The translations under genes and the position numbers were made by a program. Source: H2-BAC3 sp045863035 (lineage in GTDB: Bacteria > Bacteroidota > Ignavibacteria > Ignavibacteriales > Ignavibacteriaceae). From it: DNA of 39,483 bases. Of the stretch, positions 17,248 to 24,871 are shown in pieces (within the stretch, counting starts at the first letter, position 1; each line of letters opens with the position of its first letter). Under the pieces are notes generated by a model, which worked only from the letters and a program-made list of their open reading frames with translations, was not told the origin of the DNA and made no database searches. The stretch covers positions 1-39,483 of the forward strand of contig BTUV01000018.1 in assembly GCA_045863035.1 (NCBI GenBank), given 5' to 3'.

Positions 17248-17616
17248 TTAATCAAAGTAGCTCCTGAATCTCACAAATCTGAAGCGAACTACCTTGCTGC
17301 CATCCGGCTGCTCCAATGTCATCCTCTCAGAAGTAGCAATAACCGCATCAAATCCTGACAATTTCAGCCGTTCGAGTATCTGATACACCAAAGTAAACTC
17401 CCCCGCCAGATGCACATTAACCTGAGAATTTTTATCTGCTATTTGAAACAACTGCTCCATACATTCATCTGCCAATCCGGAAACTTCCTCAATCCCCCAA
17501 ACCGGGTTCACAACCGGAAAGGGGAAATCAAGCACTGTTCCAAATTTTTCAATTGCAGCAGTTTTCTGATCTTCAGACCAGGTTGAGTAAGGATGATTTG
17601 ATAAATTTATCAGCAT
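17248..17616 (-). CDS. Small Rossmann-like protein of unknown function, next to cmr operon
   Basis: A 122-residue protein without transmembrane segment or signal peptide. It starts MLINLSNHPYSTWSEDQ, and later blocks are DFPFPVVNP, VHLAGEFTLVYQILERL, AVIATSERMTLEQPDG and the end VRFRFVRFRSY. The alternation of strands and helices suggests a small alpha/beta nucleotide-binding fold. I have a general impression of similar uncharacterised proteins but cannot name the family securely. Its place between a type III locus and GTPases makes a ring-nuclease-like role (as for small Csx15/16/20 proteins, which degrade cyclic oligoadenylate) a reasonable guess, not shown. It starts two bases after the stop of the 50-residue gene, with no Shine-Dalgarno of its own, so it belongs to the GTPase-side transcript. 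Confidence 0.75.
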   Translation of the reverse strand: MLINLSNHPYSTWSEDQKTAAIEKFGTVLDFPFPVVNPVWGIEEVSGLADECMEQLFQIADKNSQVNVHLAGEFTLVYQILERLKLSGFDAVIATSERMTLEQPDGSKVVRFRFVRFRSYFD

Positions 17617-17618
17617 AG

Positions 17619-17771
17619 TTATTTGGGAAGTTTGTTTAAAAGTTTTCCGGCAGCTTTACCCGCAATTCTGCGAAGAATCCGCTCACCTATCTTACCCTTT
17701 TTTACGGCATTAACATCCCCCAGCAGGCGGGCTGCGGTATATAAAAATGTACGGATTTTATTGATGGTCAT
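17619..17771 (-). CDS. Small basic protein, 50 residues, unknown
   Basis: A short gene starting ATG at 17771-17769 after a good AGGAG site. The product begins MTINKIRTFLYTAARLLGDV and continues with a Lys/Arg/Gly/Ala-rich half (KKGKIGERILRRIAGKAAG) ending NKLPK. It reads as two helices, the second amphipathic and strongly basic, compatible with binding nucleic acid or membrane. The stop codon is two bases before the start of the 122-residue gene, which implies translational coupling. I do not recognise a named family. The good ribosome site, coupling and regular amphipathic pattern support it as a real gene. Confidence 0.75.
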   Translation of the reverse strand: MTINKIRTFLYTAARLLGDVNAVKKGKIGERILRRIAGKAAGKLLNKLPK

Positions 17772-17862
17772 TATTAATAACTCCTGAGATTATATATAAC
17801 AATATTCCTTAATCGTCTATAATTGAATAAAACACTGATGCTAAACTCCCGGAACCTTTTCA

Positions 17863-18594
17863 TCAGTACTTCTCCGCAAGATTTGTTCTGAAAGCGGCTC
17901 TGATTTTCCTGGCAATACCTTTGGCAAGAAAATCGATATTCCAGTCTGCAGCCGCGCTAAAAGGAACAATATCCCCCGTCGGCAACTTGAATATTTCAGC
18001 AATTATTTTCTGCTTCGCAATAATATTTTTTTGCTGTTGATCAGTAGGAGCAAACGGAATCTGCCGGTTAACAGGTTCAATCTTGTCACAATAATTCAAG
18101 CCAATCAGCAGAGGAATTCCTGTTATTTTAATAACTTTGTTTAAGACATTAAGATCAACACTGAAATCCCTCTGATCGGCACGCAGTATATATACTGCGG
18201 CAGCGCATGAACTTAAATACATGCTGTACCATTGAATGTATTTTTTATCCTTTGTTATATTCTCCCCCACCCCGGGGAGGTCTCCCAATGAAAACCAGGT
18301 ATTTGCTTTCGGGCTGATTAAAAAATCCGCGCAAAAAAGTTTATCCGTACATGCCGTGGTATCGGAAGTCTTAAAAACATTTTTACCCACCAGTGCATTC
18401 AGTGTTGTACTTTTGCCATATCCGGTTTTCCCCAGAAAAATACAGTCCACACTACGGGTTATTCTCTCATTGCGTTCCCAAAGGAATCGTTCAGAAAAAG
18501 GAACTCTGCTTTTCTCCAAAAAAGAAAAAACTGGAAATCTTTTGGCAAGATTCCGGCAGTTGTCTTCGTGCAGAATTTGTACGCTAAAACTCAT
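17863..18594 (-). CDS. P-loop GTPase (YfjP/YeeP/Era-like), second of a pair
   Basis: A 243-residue GTPase. G1 is GKTGYGKSTT (about 55-64), with a threonine-rich switch I (SDTTACTDK), G3 is DLPGVGE and G4 is the variant NYCDKIE instead of NKxD. A SAAADW block near the end serves as G5. An N-terminal 45-residue helix-rich stretch precedes the G domain and there is no C-terminal RNA-binding KH domain, unlike Era. It begins 18 bases after the stop of the other GTPase, with AAGG before the ATG. The two proteins share the GKTGxGKS and SAA motifs and are probably paralogs that work together. Function is unknown; such GTPases are often found in accessory, phage-defence-rich regions. Confidence 0.82.
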   Translation of the reverse strand: MSFSVQILHEDNCRNLAKRFPVFSFLEKSRVPFSERFLWERNERITRSVDCIFLGKTGYGKSTTLNALVGKNVFKTSDTTACTDKLFCADFLISPKANTWFSLGDLPGVGENITKDKKYIQWYSMYLSSCAAAVYILRADQRDFSVDLNVLNKVIKITGIPLLIGLNYCDKIEPVNRQIPFAPTDQQQKNIIAKQKIIAEIFKLPTGDIVPFSAAADWNIDFLAKGIARKIRAAFRTNLAEKY

Positions 18595-18612
18595 TACTCT
18601 GCCTTTTCCATA

Positions 18613-19512
18613 TTACCAGTTCCACGGCCAGATTTTCCATTTTGCGACCCACTTCAGACCGGCTTTTATAGGGGTTTTGATCACCGAAGGAAGCGGCACC
18701 ACAGCCGTCACCAAGTCAATAATCGTATCAATAAACCCATTACTGGCTGTTTCAATTGATTTCTGAGAGACGTGTTCTTTTTCAACTGCTGCTGCAAAGG
18801 TAATCTTTTTATCTGCCGGAAGTGCATAGACAACTTCATCAACCAGGGAGGCAAGATTAAAGGATTCAGCGGCAGAAACCGGAATTACCTTTGACTGAGG
18901 CACATTAAAACACTCTGCAACGTAACGGATTTTATGATGAATATTTGCTTTTTGCTCGGCACCCGGTATTCTCTTTTCAATGTTCCACTGCCGGAAGGGC
19001 TCAATTTTGTCAACCTGGTTAAGTATGAAGAATACGGGCTTGCCCTGCTCAAGGTGCGGTTTAACTAGGTTCTGATAAAAAGTTAAATCGGAGGTAAACG
19101 CACGGTCATCACCTTTTAAGACCCAAAGAATAGCATCAAGCTCGGGCAGAAGTGATTTATAAAGCGAGGCATACTCCCGGTCACGCTGCTGGTTTTCACC
19201 GGCTCCCGGCACATCAATCAGTTTAATCCCTTTCCCTGAGATCTTCATTAGCATTTCCTGAGGAGCGCGGGTGCATGCAGCAATGTCATTCACCTCAAAG
19301 ATATCCTGACCAAACAGAGCATTACAGAGACTGGACTTACCGGCTCCGGTCTTTCCAAAAAAACCGATACGGGGTTCATAGTTTATTACCGAGAGTATCT
19401 TTGCGCTGATGCGGCTCTGCTGCTCAGGGGTAATCTGAACGCCGGCGTTACGGAATGTGTCAAATAAAGGGGTGCTGTCAATGTTTTTCATTCTTCCTGC
19501 TGTGTTGTTCAT
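18613..19512 (-). CDS. P-loop GTPase (YfjP/YeeP-like), first of a pair
   Basis: This GTPase is 299 residues from the ATG at 19512; an in-frame TTG at 19584 would give 323. I prefer the ATG because AAGGA lies just upstream and the TTG has no ribosome site. The G domain shows FFGKTGAGKSSLCNALFG (G1), a threonine in switch I (DIAACTR), DVPGAGE (G3), NQVDKIE (G4) and VSAAES (G5). The C-terminal 60 residues contain a hydrophobic stretch (IDTIIDLVTAVVPLPSVI) that could contact membrane, then a tryptophan-rich end (WKIWPWNW). The gene follows a small membrane protein gene. The pair of GTPases plus hydrophobic tail suggests a membrane-associated switch; the cargo is unknown. Confidence 0.83.
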   Translation of the reverse strand: MNNTAGRMKNIDSTPLFDTFRNAGVQITPEQQSRISAKILSVINYEPRIGFFGKTGAGKSSLCNALFGQDIFEVNDIAACTRAPQEMLMKISGKGIKLIDVPGAGENQQRDREYASLYKSLLPELDAILWVLKGDDRAFTSDLTFYQNLVKPHLEQGKPVFFILNQVDKIEPFRQWNIEKRIPGAEQKANIHHKIRYVAECFNVPQSKVIPVSAAESFNLASLVDEVVYALPADKKITFAAAVEKEHVSQKSIETASNGFIDTIIDLVTAVVPLPSVIKTPIKAGLKWVAKWKIWPWNW

Positions 19513-19623
19513 ATTTTCTTCATATTCCTTTTTGTTATATCCAATAAGAGTGAAAGAACCGAAAAATTTCCGAAAACTGTTCAAATTTAATTAATTTTTC
19601 TCATCCATGAATTAATTTTCCTG

Positions 19624-19833
19624 TCACTCCCCTGCTCTGCTACGGATCCTCAGGAAGTCTGAAGAGAAGAGGACTTTCTGATTTTCCCAAGCTGCTTTTT
19701 CCGGATGAACCCCCGGGCTGTTATTTCCTGAAGAATTCCCCGATTCGCTTTTTACCAGCCGACCGGTAGCGGCAGTAAGAATAGAAACTGCAATATATAC
19801 TACTGCTTCAGCCAACTTCCAAAAAATACCCAT
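19624..19833 (-). CDS. Small membrane protein heading the GTPase cluster
   Basis: A 69-residue product with a strong ribosome site (AAAGGAG, eight bases before the ATG). Residues 5-24 (WKLAEAVVYIAVSILTAATG) form one probable transmembrane or amphipathic helix. The rest is polar, rich in Ser, Asn and Gly (ESGNSSGNNSPG), ending in an Arg-rich tail. I do not recognise the family. Its position and orientation, about 110 bases upstream of the first GTPase start, suggest it is a membrane partner of the GTPases. Confidence 0.6.
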   Translation of the reverse strand: MGIFWKLAEAVVYIAVSILTAATGRLVKSESGNSSGNNSPGVHPEKAAWENQKVLFSSDFLRIRSRAGE

Positions 19834-19929
19834 AGTTACCTCTCCTTTGTTTGTGATTGTGATCTGTTATTAAATAATGTAAACCCTGTATCATCTAAGA
19901 GATGCAAATTGCCATCATTTCCGGAATGC

Positions 19930-20143
19930 TCATCTGAGTAACAGAGGATAAGCTTTCATCGCCGCCTGGGCCTCCCGAAGAATTTGCCAGGATGTTGCAA
20001 ATGATTTTTCAAAAACCTCTATAAAGAACTTAGTCGCATGTGTCCGGTCAAACATGAATTCATTTCCTTTCTCTTTTGTTATTTTGCGAGCAAATTCCGC
20101 TGCTTTTCCGGAAAATTATTTTACCGTGAAAGAAATCTGTCAT
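19930..20143 (-). pseudogene. Frameshifted small gene following the YkvA remnant
   Basis: An ATG at 20143 lies two bases after the YkvA-remnant stop (TAATCATG). It opens as MTDFFHGKIIFRKSSGICSQ and soon stops. Shifting frame near 20101-20108 gives a continuous, protein-like sequence to a stop at 19930: AAEFARKITKEKGNEFMFDR, then THATKFFIEVFEKSFATSWQ, ILREAQAAMKAYPLLLR. The join would give about 70 residues. The reconstructed product is helical and charged, with no recognised family. A sequencing error in the A-run (complement of the TTTT at 20103-20106) cannot be excluded. Confidence 0.5.
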
Positions 20144-20145
20144 GA

Positions 20146-20558
20146 TTACAAGCCCCAGCTTCGCAGGACCTGATCTGCTTTTTCCCAGTGTTCCGGTTTT
20201 ATATGGGCAGTTATCAGTGCGAAGGCAACTGCAATTACTCCTGCATCATCAAGATAGCCGATAAAGGGAGCGAAGTCAGGAATTGCATCCAGCGGAAAAT
20301 AAAATATCCGAGGGAAGAAACAATCAGACCTTTAACTCAAACCGGAGTGTCAGCATCATTAAGACAAAAGTACATAGCTAAAAGATTACGGCGGAAGGAA
20401 ATGATCTTTGCAACTGATGCAAGTTTGCTCCAGAACTCATCCTGATTATAGTGCTGACTGTGGTTAATGTTGTCCATCATTTCCGCTCCGTTGTTGTCCA
20501 TCATTTCCGCTCCGTTGTTGTTCATTGTTTCTGCTTTGTTGTTGTCTGCTGTATTCAT
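20146..20558 (-). pseudogene. Broken YkvA-like (DUF1232) gene
   Basis: Two reading frames joined together give a DUF1232/YkvA-type membrane protein. The first (20558-20337) begins with an Asn/Glu/Met-rich tail containing two NNGAEMMD repeats, then FWSKLASVAKIISFRRNLLA and LNDADTPV, where a TGA (20339-20337) stands in place of the Trp codon expected in the family. Reading through gives KGLIVSSLGYFIF, then a one-base loss near 20294 shifts into PLDAIPDFAPFIGYLDDAGV and ends KADQVLRSWGL. PLDAIPDFIPxxGYLDD is the family hallmark. The nonsense codon and the frameshift together indicate decay. A ribosome site (AGAGGG) remains upstream. Two lesions within 45 bases could also be a low-quality stretch. 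Confidence 0.8.
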
Positions 20559-20699
20559 ATTCTATAATTCCCTCTTGTTATGTTAATTTCACCGCTTATA
20601 ACTTAAGAGGAGATAAAGAGACATTTTTCCTGAAACAGATCCATCAGTTTCTCATGTTTGAATAATCCGGTTAGCCGCTGGTTTCTTCGGGAATTTCAG

Positions 20700-21218
20700 T
20701 CAGGCAATCCTCAGAGCAGGAGAAGAATCATGATCAGCAAGAAGAGCAATAACCTCGATCCTGGTTTTTCCTTTTGGAATATGGACCAGTTTTGTTTCAC
20801 CGGGCTTAAGACCAATGAGTGCTGCGCCGAGGGGGGAGTCATAACTGATTCTTTTCTGCAAAACATCGGTCTCCCCGCTCCCGACGATTTCCATGGTCAG
20901 CTCCTTAGTTTCATCTTTCCCAAGGAGAATAGTGCGAAACTGCACTATCGAACCAATGGCAACCTGACGGAGATTCCGGTCTTTCAGTTCAACGATCCGT
21001 GCCAGAGAGAGACTGCGTTCCAAAGTGCGAAGTTCATTGACCGCCTGTTCTTCCTTTTGGGTGAGCTGATTAAAGCCGGGGTTATCATGCCATCCGTCAC
21101 CGCTGATCTCATAGGCGACAGCTTTTTCCTTCTGAATTTCTTCAATGGCAATACGTTTTCTTCGGATGCGCTCTTCAAGGGCTGCTTTGCCGGTTTCAGT
21201 TATATATATAGTTTTCAT
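20700..21218 (-). CDS. Gre-family (GreA/GreB-like) transcription factor
   Basis: This is a 172-residue protein with the two Gre domains. The N-terminal antiparallel coiled coil (about 5-75) starts TIYITETGKAALEERI and has at its tip SGDGWHDNPGF, the place of GDLSENAEY in GreA; the acidic residues that direct RNA cleavage by RNA polymerase are only partly kept. The C-terminal FKBP-like domain contains GSIVQFRT, SYDSPLGAALIGLKPGET and IEVIALL. GreA reactivates backtracked RNA polymerase; a divergent tip may change this. I start at the ATG 21218 after GAAAGGA, not at the TTG at 21236, which falls inside that ribosome site. It overlaps the upstream kinase gene by 23 bases. Confidence 0.85.
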   Translation of the reverse strand: MKTIYITETGKAALEERIRRKRIAIEEIQKEKAVAYEISGDGWHDNPGFNQLTQKEEQAVNELRTLERSLSLARIVELKDRNLRQVAIGSIVQFRTILLGKDETKELTMEIVGSGETDVLQKRISYDSPLGAALIGLKPGETKLVHIPKGKTRIEVIALLADHDSSPALRIA

Positions 21219-21888
21219 CCGAAAAAGTCCTTTCAATTGTATCTGTATATTTCATGTAATGTTTTATGCGGTCAGCAATACCCGAGGCCACTACTACCGA
21301 AGGAGCGAAAGCATCCACCCTTACCCATACGGTATCACGAAGCCGCGGCAGATTCATCTTCTGTATTTGTTCATAAGCTTCCAATGCAGCTTTTATCCTG
21401 GCAGGGGTCTGACCCTCAAGGCCGTAGTTTCTTTTTTCGCGACGGGATATGCGCCTGAGAGCTTCTTCAGCAGTGAGGGTAAGGTAAAAGATAACTTCCG
21501 GTGAAGGCAGAAAAGGTTCGAGCAGGTTAACCCTGCGAATTGTTCTTTCCGGATCGTTCCACTTGTTCCATCTGCTCACATAACTGGTAACAATGCTGCG
21601 GTCGCCAATATATACTGTATCAGTGCATTTCATCAGAGAGGCCGCAGAAGCAGAGCGTCTTGCATACAGCAGTTCATTCCAAAGATCAGAATTTCTGAGC
21701 GCGGGCATATTTGCGGAGAGGAATTCAAAGAATGAAAACCCTGAGCAGGGGCGTGTCGGACCAATAAGTCCCACAAAAATTCCTTCTGCTGCCAGGGTAT
21801 CACATATCATACGGGTTACCGTGGATTTACCACTTCCTTTAATACCTTCAACTGCAAAATACCTCATATTTTTTATTGGTTTTTCCAT
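21196..21888 (-). CDS. Thymidylate kinase-like P-loop kinase
   Basis: A 230-residue P-loop protein resembling dTMP kinase. The N-terminus YFAVEGIKGSGKSTVTRM holds the Walker A (14-21) in the EGxxGxGKST context typical of thymidylate kinases. IGDRSIVTSYVSRW corresponds to the DR(S/Y) substrate block, FYLTLTAEEALRRISRR to the lid region. Compared with housekeeping dTMP kinase the substrate pocket is divergent, so another nucleotide or a small molecule is possible. It starts inside the previous gene (16-base overlap) and ends inside the Gre gene, so the operon is fully coupled. A start at the internal ATG seven codons in is also possible. Confidence 0.8.
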   Translation of the reverse strand: MEKPIKNMRYFAVEGIKGSGKSTVTRMICDTLAAEGIFVGLIGPTRPCSGFSFFEFLSANMPALRNSDLWNELLYARRSASAASLMKCTDTVYIGDRSIVTSYVSRWNKWNDPERTIRRVNLLEPFLPSPEVIFYLTLTAEEALRRISRREKRNYGLEGQTPARIKAALEAYEQIQKMNLPRLRDTVWVRVDAFAPSVVVASGIADRIKHYMKYTDTIERTFSDENYIYN

Positions 21889-22523
21889 ACCGGTATCAGA
21901 GAGTCATAATCGGAATATTTCCGGAAATCCAGGAAAGAATTTCGGTCCGTGAGAAGAATTTCACGGATCCGGGCTTTAACCGCATCATATCCCTGATTGC
22001 CGTCAACGGTTACAGTATGTTTTTCCAGACCAAGCATCTGCAGTGCTGAAGGTATAAGAGAGCTGATGGCTGTATAAAAATCAGCTGCCCACTCAGGAGC
22101 ATCAGCAAAAGTGCGGGTACGCTTTGATATATTTTCCCGCGAGACAAGAATTCTCACACCAATCACTCTGCCGCTGCCAATGATGCGTGAGCTGCTTTTT
22201 ATATACGAAGCCAAACGGGGAGCAGCTGCAGGATTACGCATGAGAGCATAGGCAAGATTACCGGGGTGCCAGGTTTCCATAAGTGCATGTGATCCAACCG
22301 AAAGCCCGTGATCTCTTGAAAGTTCCGCATCTGCAACCTCAAATTCAAACTTCTCACCGGCACCATCAGTTGAAAACCCGGCAGCTTTTCTTTTATAATA
22401 AAATTCCTTTCCAATTTCATGACCGGTTATAAGAGCAGGAAATTCCTTACCAAGATCTCTGATGATGGAGGTTTTGCCGGAGCAGTGGGGGCCGCAGATA
22501 AAAAAAAGGGTCTGATTCTTCAT
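21873..22523 (-). CDS. P-loop kinase/ATPase of unknown substrate
   Basis: A 216-residue protein with an N-terminal Walker A, FFICGPHCSGKTSIIRDL (7-24), a possible substrate-binding region (ITGHEIGKEFYYKRKAAGF) and SHALMETWHPGNLAYALM, where METWHPGN may be the Walker B/substrate block. RILVSRENISKRTRTF (about 124-139) reads like the lid arginines of nucleotide kinases. This is the AAA_28/NadR-like style of P-loop kinase. The ATG lies one base after the radical SAM gene stop (TAATATG). It should act on the same substrate chain as its neighbours; the identity is unknown. Confidence 0.72.
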   Translation of the reverse strand: MKNQTLFFICGPHCSGKTSIIRDLGKEFPALITGHEIGKEFYYKRKAAGFSTDGAGEKFEFEVADAELSRDHGLSVGSHALMETWHPGNLAYALMRNPAAAPRLASYIKSSSRIIGSGRVIGVRILVSRENISKRTRTFADAPEWAADFYTAISSLIPSALQMLGLEKHTVTVDGNQGYDAVKARIREILLTDRNSFLDFRKYSDYDSLIPVWKNQ

Positions 22524-22524
22524 A

Positions 22525-23475
22525 TTATAACGTCCTTATAACCGTTAGTGCATCTTGAACTGCAGCAGCATCCCTGTTCTTCAGTTCAGACATGAGAGAA
22601 ATGCGTGCTGTGGTATCTGCCAGGCAGGGGAAGAGTTCACCTGAAGCAGAGAGGCGTGTCGGAAAGATCCCCTCACGGCAGTCACCTTTATATACACATG
22701 ACTTGCAGCGGTTGTAGGGCAATTTTTCGCGGAGTTCCTGTTTGCGGATCAGAACGCGTGCACCATTATTCAGCGTCACCAGATTCTTTTCAATCCCTTC
22801 AGCATCAGTCAACGTTTTTTCGTCAGCGATACCAAGAGTGCAGAGCATATCATAAAGAAACGAGAGAGAAATCAGTTCCTCTCCTGCTGCTGAACCGTAG
22901 TTCATCTTGGGGAGGAGAACGATCGTAAGATTTCTTTCAGCCACGAATGAGCAGATTTCAAGAAAGTCAGAAAGATTATCAGAGCGGTCCCATATATAGT
23001 TGAGTTTCAGGGAAGTATATCCGCAGGAGATTGCTTCATCGATACCGGCAATAACTCTGCTGAGGACAAGCTGAGTACCACCATTGTCGTTACGGAATTT
23101 TACGGGATTAAAAGAATAGAGACTGACATTGAGGCGATGAAGACCGTTTGAGCGATACCGGCGGGCATTTTGCAGAAGACGGTGACCATTGGTAATCATA
23201 GAAAGATCATCAACCCCGAGGGATGCGATACCGGAGATAATTTCCATGATCTGGGGATGACGTGAAGGTTCTCCTCCGGTAAGCTTGAACTTTGTATAAC
23301 CAGCCGCGGCTGCCTGAGCTGCTATCCAGATAATATCATCTGCTGATAGCAACGGATTGACACCCTGACCCTTGGGCTGACCTTCATTATGACAGAACCA
23401 GCAGCGGAGGTTGCAACTGTCGGTGAGCGAAATACGGAAATATCTGCTGGGGTTAATGGTGTTGTTGTTCTTCAT
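22525..23475 (-). CDS. MoaA-like radical SAM enzyme
   Basis: A 316-residue radical SAM protein. The N-terminal block RISLTDSCNLRCWFCHNEG has the CxxxCxxC iron-sulfur motif (C22, C26, C29), then KLTGGEPSRHP for SAM binding and SMITNGHRLL. The C-terminal part has CKSCVYKGDC and RLSASGELFPCL, the counterpart of the auxiliary 4Fe-4S cluster and RLTxxGxLxxCL of MoaA, where GTP binds. The GG tail essential in true MoaA is absent and no molybdopterin genes are nearby, so a MoaA-type nucleotide chemistry on another target is more likely than molybdenum cofactor synthesis. It heads a four-gene operon with two P-loop kinases and a Gre factor. Confidence 0.85.
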   Translation of the reverse strand: MKNNNTINPSRYFRISLTDSCNLRCWFCHNEGQPKGQGVNPLLSADDIIWIAAQAAAAGYTKFKLTGGEPSRHPQIMEIISGIASLGVDDLSMITNGHRLLQNARRYRSNGLHRLNVSLYSFNPVKFRNDNGGTQLVLSRVIAGIDEAISCGYTSLKLNYIWDRSDNLSDFLEICSFVAERNLTIVLLPKMNYGSAAGEELISLSFLYDMLCTLGIADEKTLTDAEGIEKNLVTLNNGARVLIRKQELREKLPYNRCKSCVYKGDCREGIFPTRLSASGELFPCLADTTARISLMSELKNRDAAAVQDALTVIRTL

Positions 23476-23576
23476 AACCCTTAAGAGCAGACGAACAGAA
23501 GGATTTCCGGACCTGGCAGAAAATAAATTTTATTCTGAGGAATAAGGGACGCAGGCGGGGGAGGATTTTATAAAAA

Positions 23577-23612
23577 GTGGAACCCCTCCCCCTCGGCTTC
23601 GCTCGGGGACCG
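23577..23612. repeat. GC-rich REP-like hairpin
   Basis: Within the 279-base divergent gap between the radical SAM gene and the next plus-strand gene is a GC-rich block, CCCCTCGGCTTCGCTCGGGG, with imperfect self-complementarity, unlike the AT-rich surroundings. It looks like a REP-type dispersed element or a weak terminator. Promoters for both flanking genes must also lie in this gap, but none could be assigned. Confidence 0.4.
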
Positions 23613-23754
23613 GGAATCAGGGACAAGAAGGACATGAAAAATTCAGATTATTCCTTTAAGTTTTGTGGAAACAGAATTCTTTGAATTATGTGCAGATTGT
23701 TTACGAAATTTAAGAGGAACTTTTTATAATTGTTTTCAGCAAAGGAGCAAGATT

Positions 23755-24519
23755 ATGTCCAAAACCCTACTGAACCAGATTAATGGAAAGAATAACGGAG
23801 CGTTCAAACGATTCCTAGATGCTTTTACCGGAGAGCCGAACATCTGCTGGTATCCTTCAGCAGGGTCAGATTTCCGGGCACTCTTCTACCTGCACCCGGA
23901 ATATGATAAATTTAATCCTGGCGAACATCCGGATCCTCTCCATCCGGACCTGTTTATTTTTACCGATTATTATCCATGGGATAAACCGGCTTTTTTAGAT
24001 TCCGAGCATATTTTCAAGGATGATGCAGCTTCATTGCGGGCAATGGTCTTTGAGGAATTACCGCGCTTAGATCTGCCTCTGCACCCTCAGGTGGTTCACT
24101 TCCCGGAAGGCAGCGCAGTAACAAACAGAGCTGTATTTATGGAAATTGAAGCATGGAGTGATAAAATCGGAACTTTTACCGTACCGCTGGTCTATCTTTT
24201 TGTTGAAAATGAATCCTTCTATGAATTTATGCTCAAACCTTCGAATGCTCACCTTTCACAAATTATTCACATCCGGTACGGCTCAGGTTTTGGCGGCAGC
24301 AATGCCACCGGTGCATGGATCATGAATGTTCTGAAAGATCTGCACTGCAAAACTTTTATATCAGACGGCCACCATGACTGGCAATCAGGGGACAAGTTTA
24401 TGTATCAATTATGTAAAGACTTTCCCAAAGGGTGCGAAGCAACACTAACCCCTTACAGAACTATTCCTGAGGTATTCTGGTCAAATCACGGTGATGTCGT
24501 ATGGTATGAGGTAACCTGA
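23755..24519 (+). CDS. Unknown conserved-looking protein, 254 residues
   Basis: I start at the ATG 23755 because AAAGGAG lies seven bases upstream; a longer frame from 23665 has no ribosome site and a non-protein-like extension. The product opens MSKTLLNQINGKNNGAFKRF and contains ICWYPSAGSDFRALFYL, HPDLFIFTDYYPW and, near the end, ISDGHHDWQSGDKF. The Asp/His/Trp-rich motifs resemble catalytic or metal-binding blocks, but I cannot name a family. No signal peptide or membrane segment is seen. Five bases after the stop is the palindrome TATCAT-GTG-ATGATA. It seems to be transcribed alone. Confidence 0.8.
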   Translation: MSKTLLNQINGKNNGAFKRFLDAFTGEPNICWYPSAGSDFRALFYLHPEYDKFNPGEHPDPLHPDLFIFTDYYPWDKPAFLDSEHIFKDDAASLRAMVFEELPRLDLPLHPQVVHFPEGSAVTNRAVFMEIEAWSDKIGTFTVPLVYLFVENESFYEFMLKPSNAHLSQIIHIRYGSGFGGSNATGAWIMNVLKDLHCKTFISDGHHDWQSGDKFMYQLCKDFPKGCEATLTPYRTIPEVFWSNHGDVVWYEVT

Positions 24520-24524
24520 AAAAT

Positions 24525-24539
24525 TATCATGTGATGATA
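24525..24539. repeat. Palindrome TATCAT-N3-ATGATA, copy 1
   Basis: A six-base perfect inverted repeat with GTG centre starts five bases after the stop of the preceding gene. An almost identical copy (GCG centre) follows the next gene at 25521-25535, and both are flanked on the right by GAAAA. It could be an operator or a 3' end hairpin. Confidence 0.6.
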
Positions 24540-24760
24540 GAAAAGTATTATGAGTAATGACTAGATTTGCATCGTTCTTTTCTGGGTTTCTTCATCAGCG
24601 TGTTAGCGGAATGTGTATATGTGCATCGTGTGACGCAGACCACATACTGCGGGTTTTTGACTTATTTTCTTAGAAAGTTAAAAAGATGGCTTGGAAATGA
24701 TAAAATAAAGTTTTATATTTGCACGTTCAGTTAACAATTTTTCTTTTGTTCACTGATACC

Positions 24761-24857
24761 TGTCGCAATTTGATTTACCGGCTGCGACATAAAATAAAAG
24801 CTGCAATAACCGTCGAGATTTACTTACTACTTGCAACGACGTAAAAGATGTGCTAAA
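24761..24857 (+). promoter_or_regulatory. Two GTCG...CGAC-TAAAA elements upstream of the 24923 gene
   Basis: Two related elements follow each other. The first is TGTCGCA (24761-24767) with inverse TGCGACA (24783-24789), then TAAAAT. The second is GTCGAGATTT (from 24812) with TTGCAACGAC (24831-24840), then GTAAAAG and TGTGCTAAA (24849-24857). A third copy lies upstream of the 25992 operon (25870-25915). The shared pattern GTCG-N19/21-CGAC directly before TAAAA looks like an operator over a -10 box, or a conserved RNA stem. The rest of the 24540-24760 stretch shows nothing I can assign. Confidence 0.5.
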
Positions 24858-24871
24858 CGGTACAGGATTTG

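Noticed and set aside
19891..19899. TCATCTAAG, the end of the CRISPR repeat, outside the array
   Set aside because: Nine matching bases without any further similarity around them; chance.
20337..20339. TGA read as tryptophan (recoding)
   Set aside because: TGA ends several intact genes in this window, and a frameshift follows 40 bases later, so decay or sequencing error explains it better.
22525..23475. Identification of the radical SAM enzyme as a prokaryotic viperin
   Set aside because: The cluster motif is CNLRCWFCHNEG and the C-terminus has MoaA-like CxxC and RLSASGELFPCL; the viperin CxxxCxxCF context is missing.
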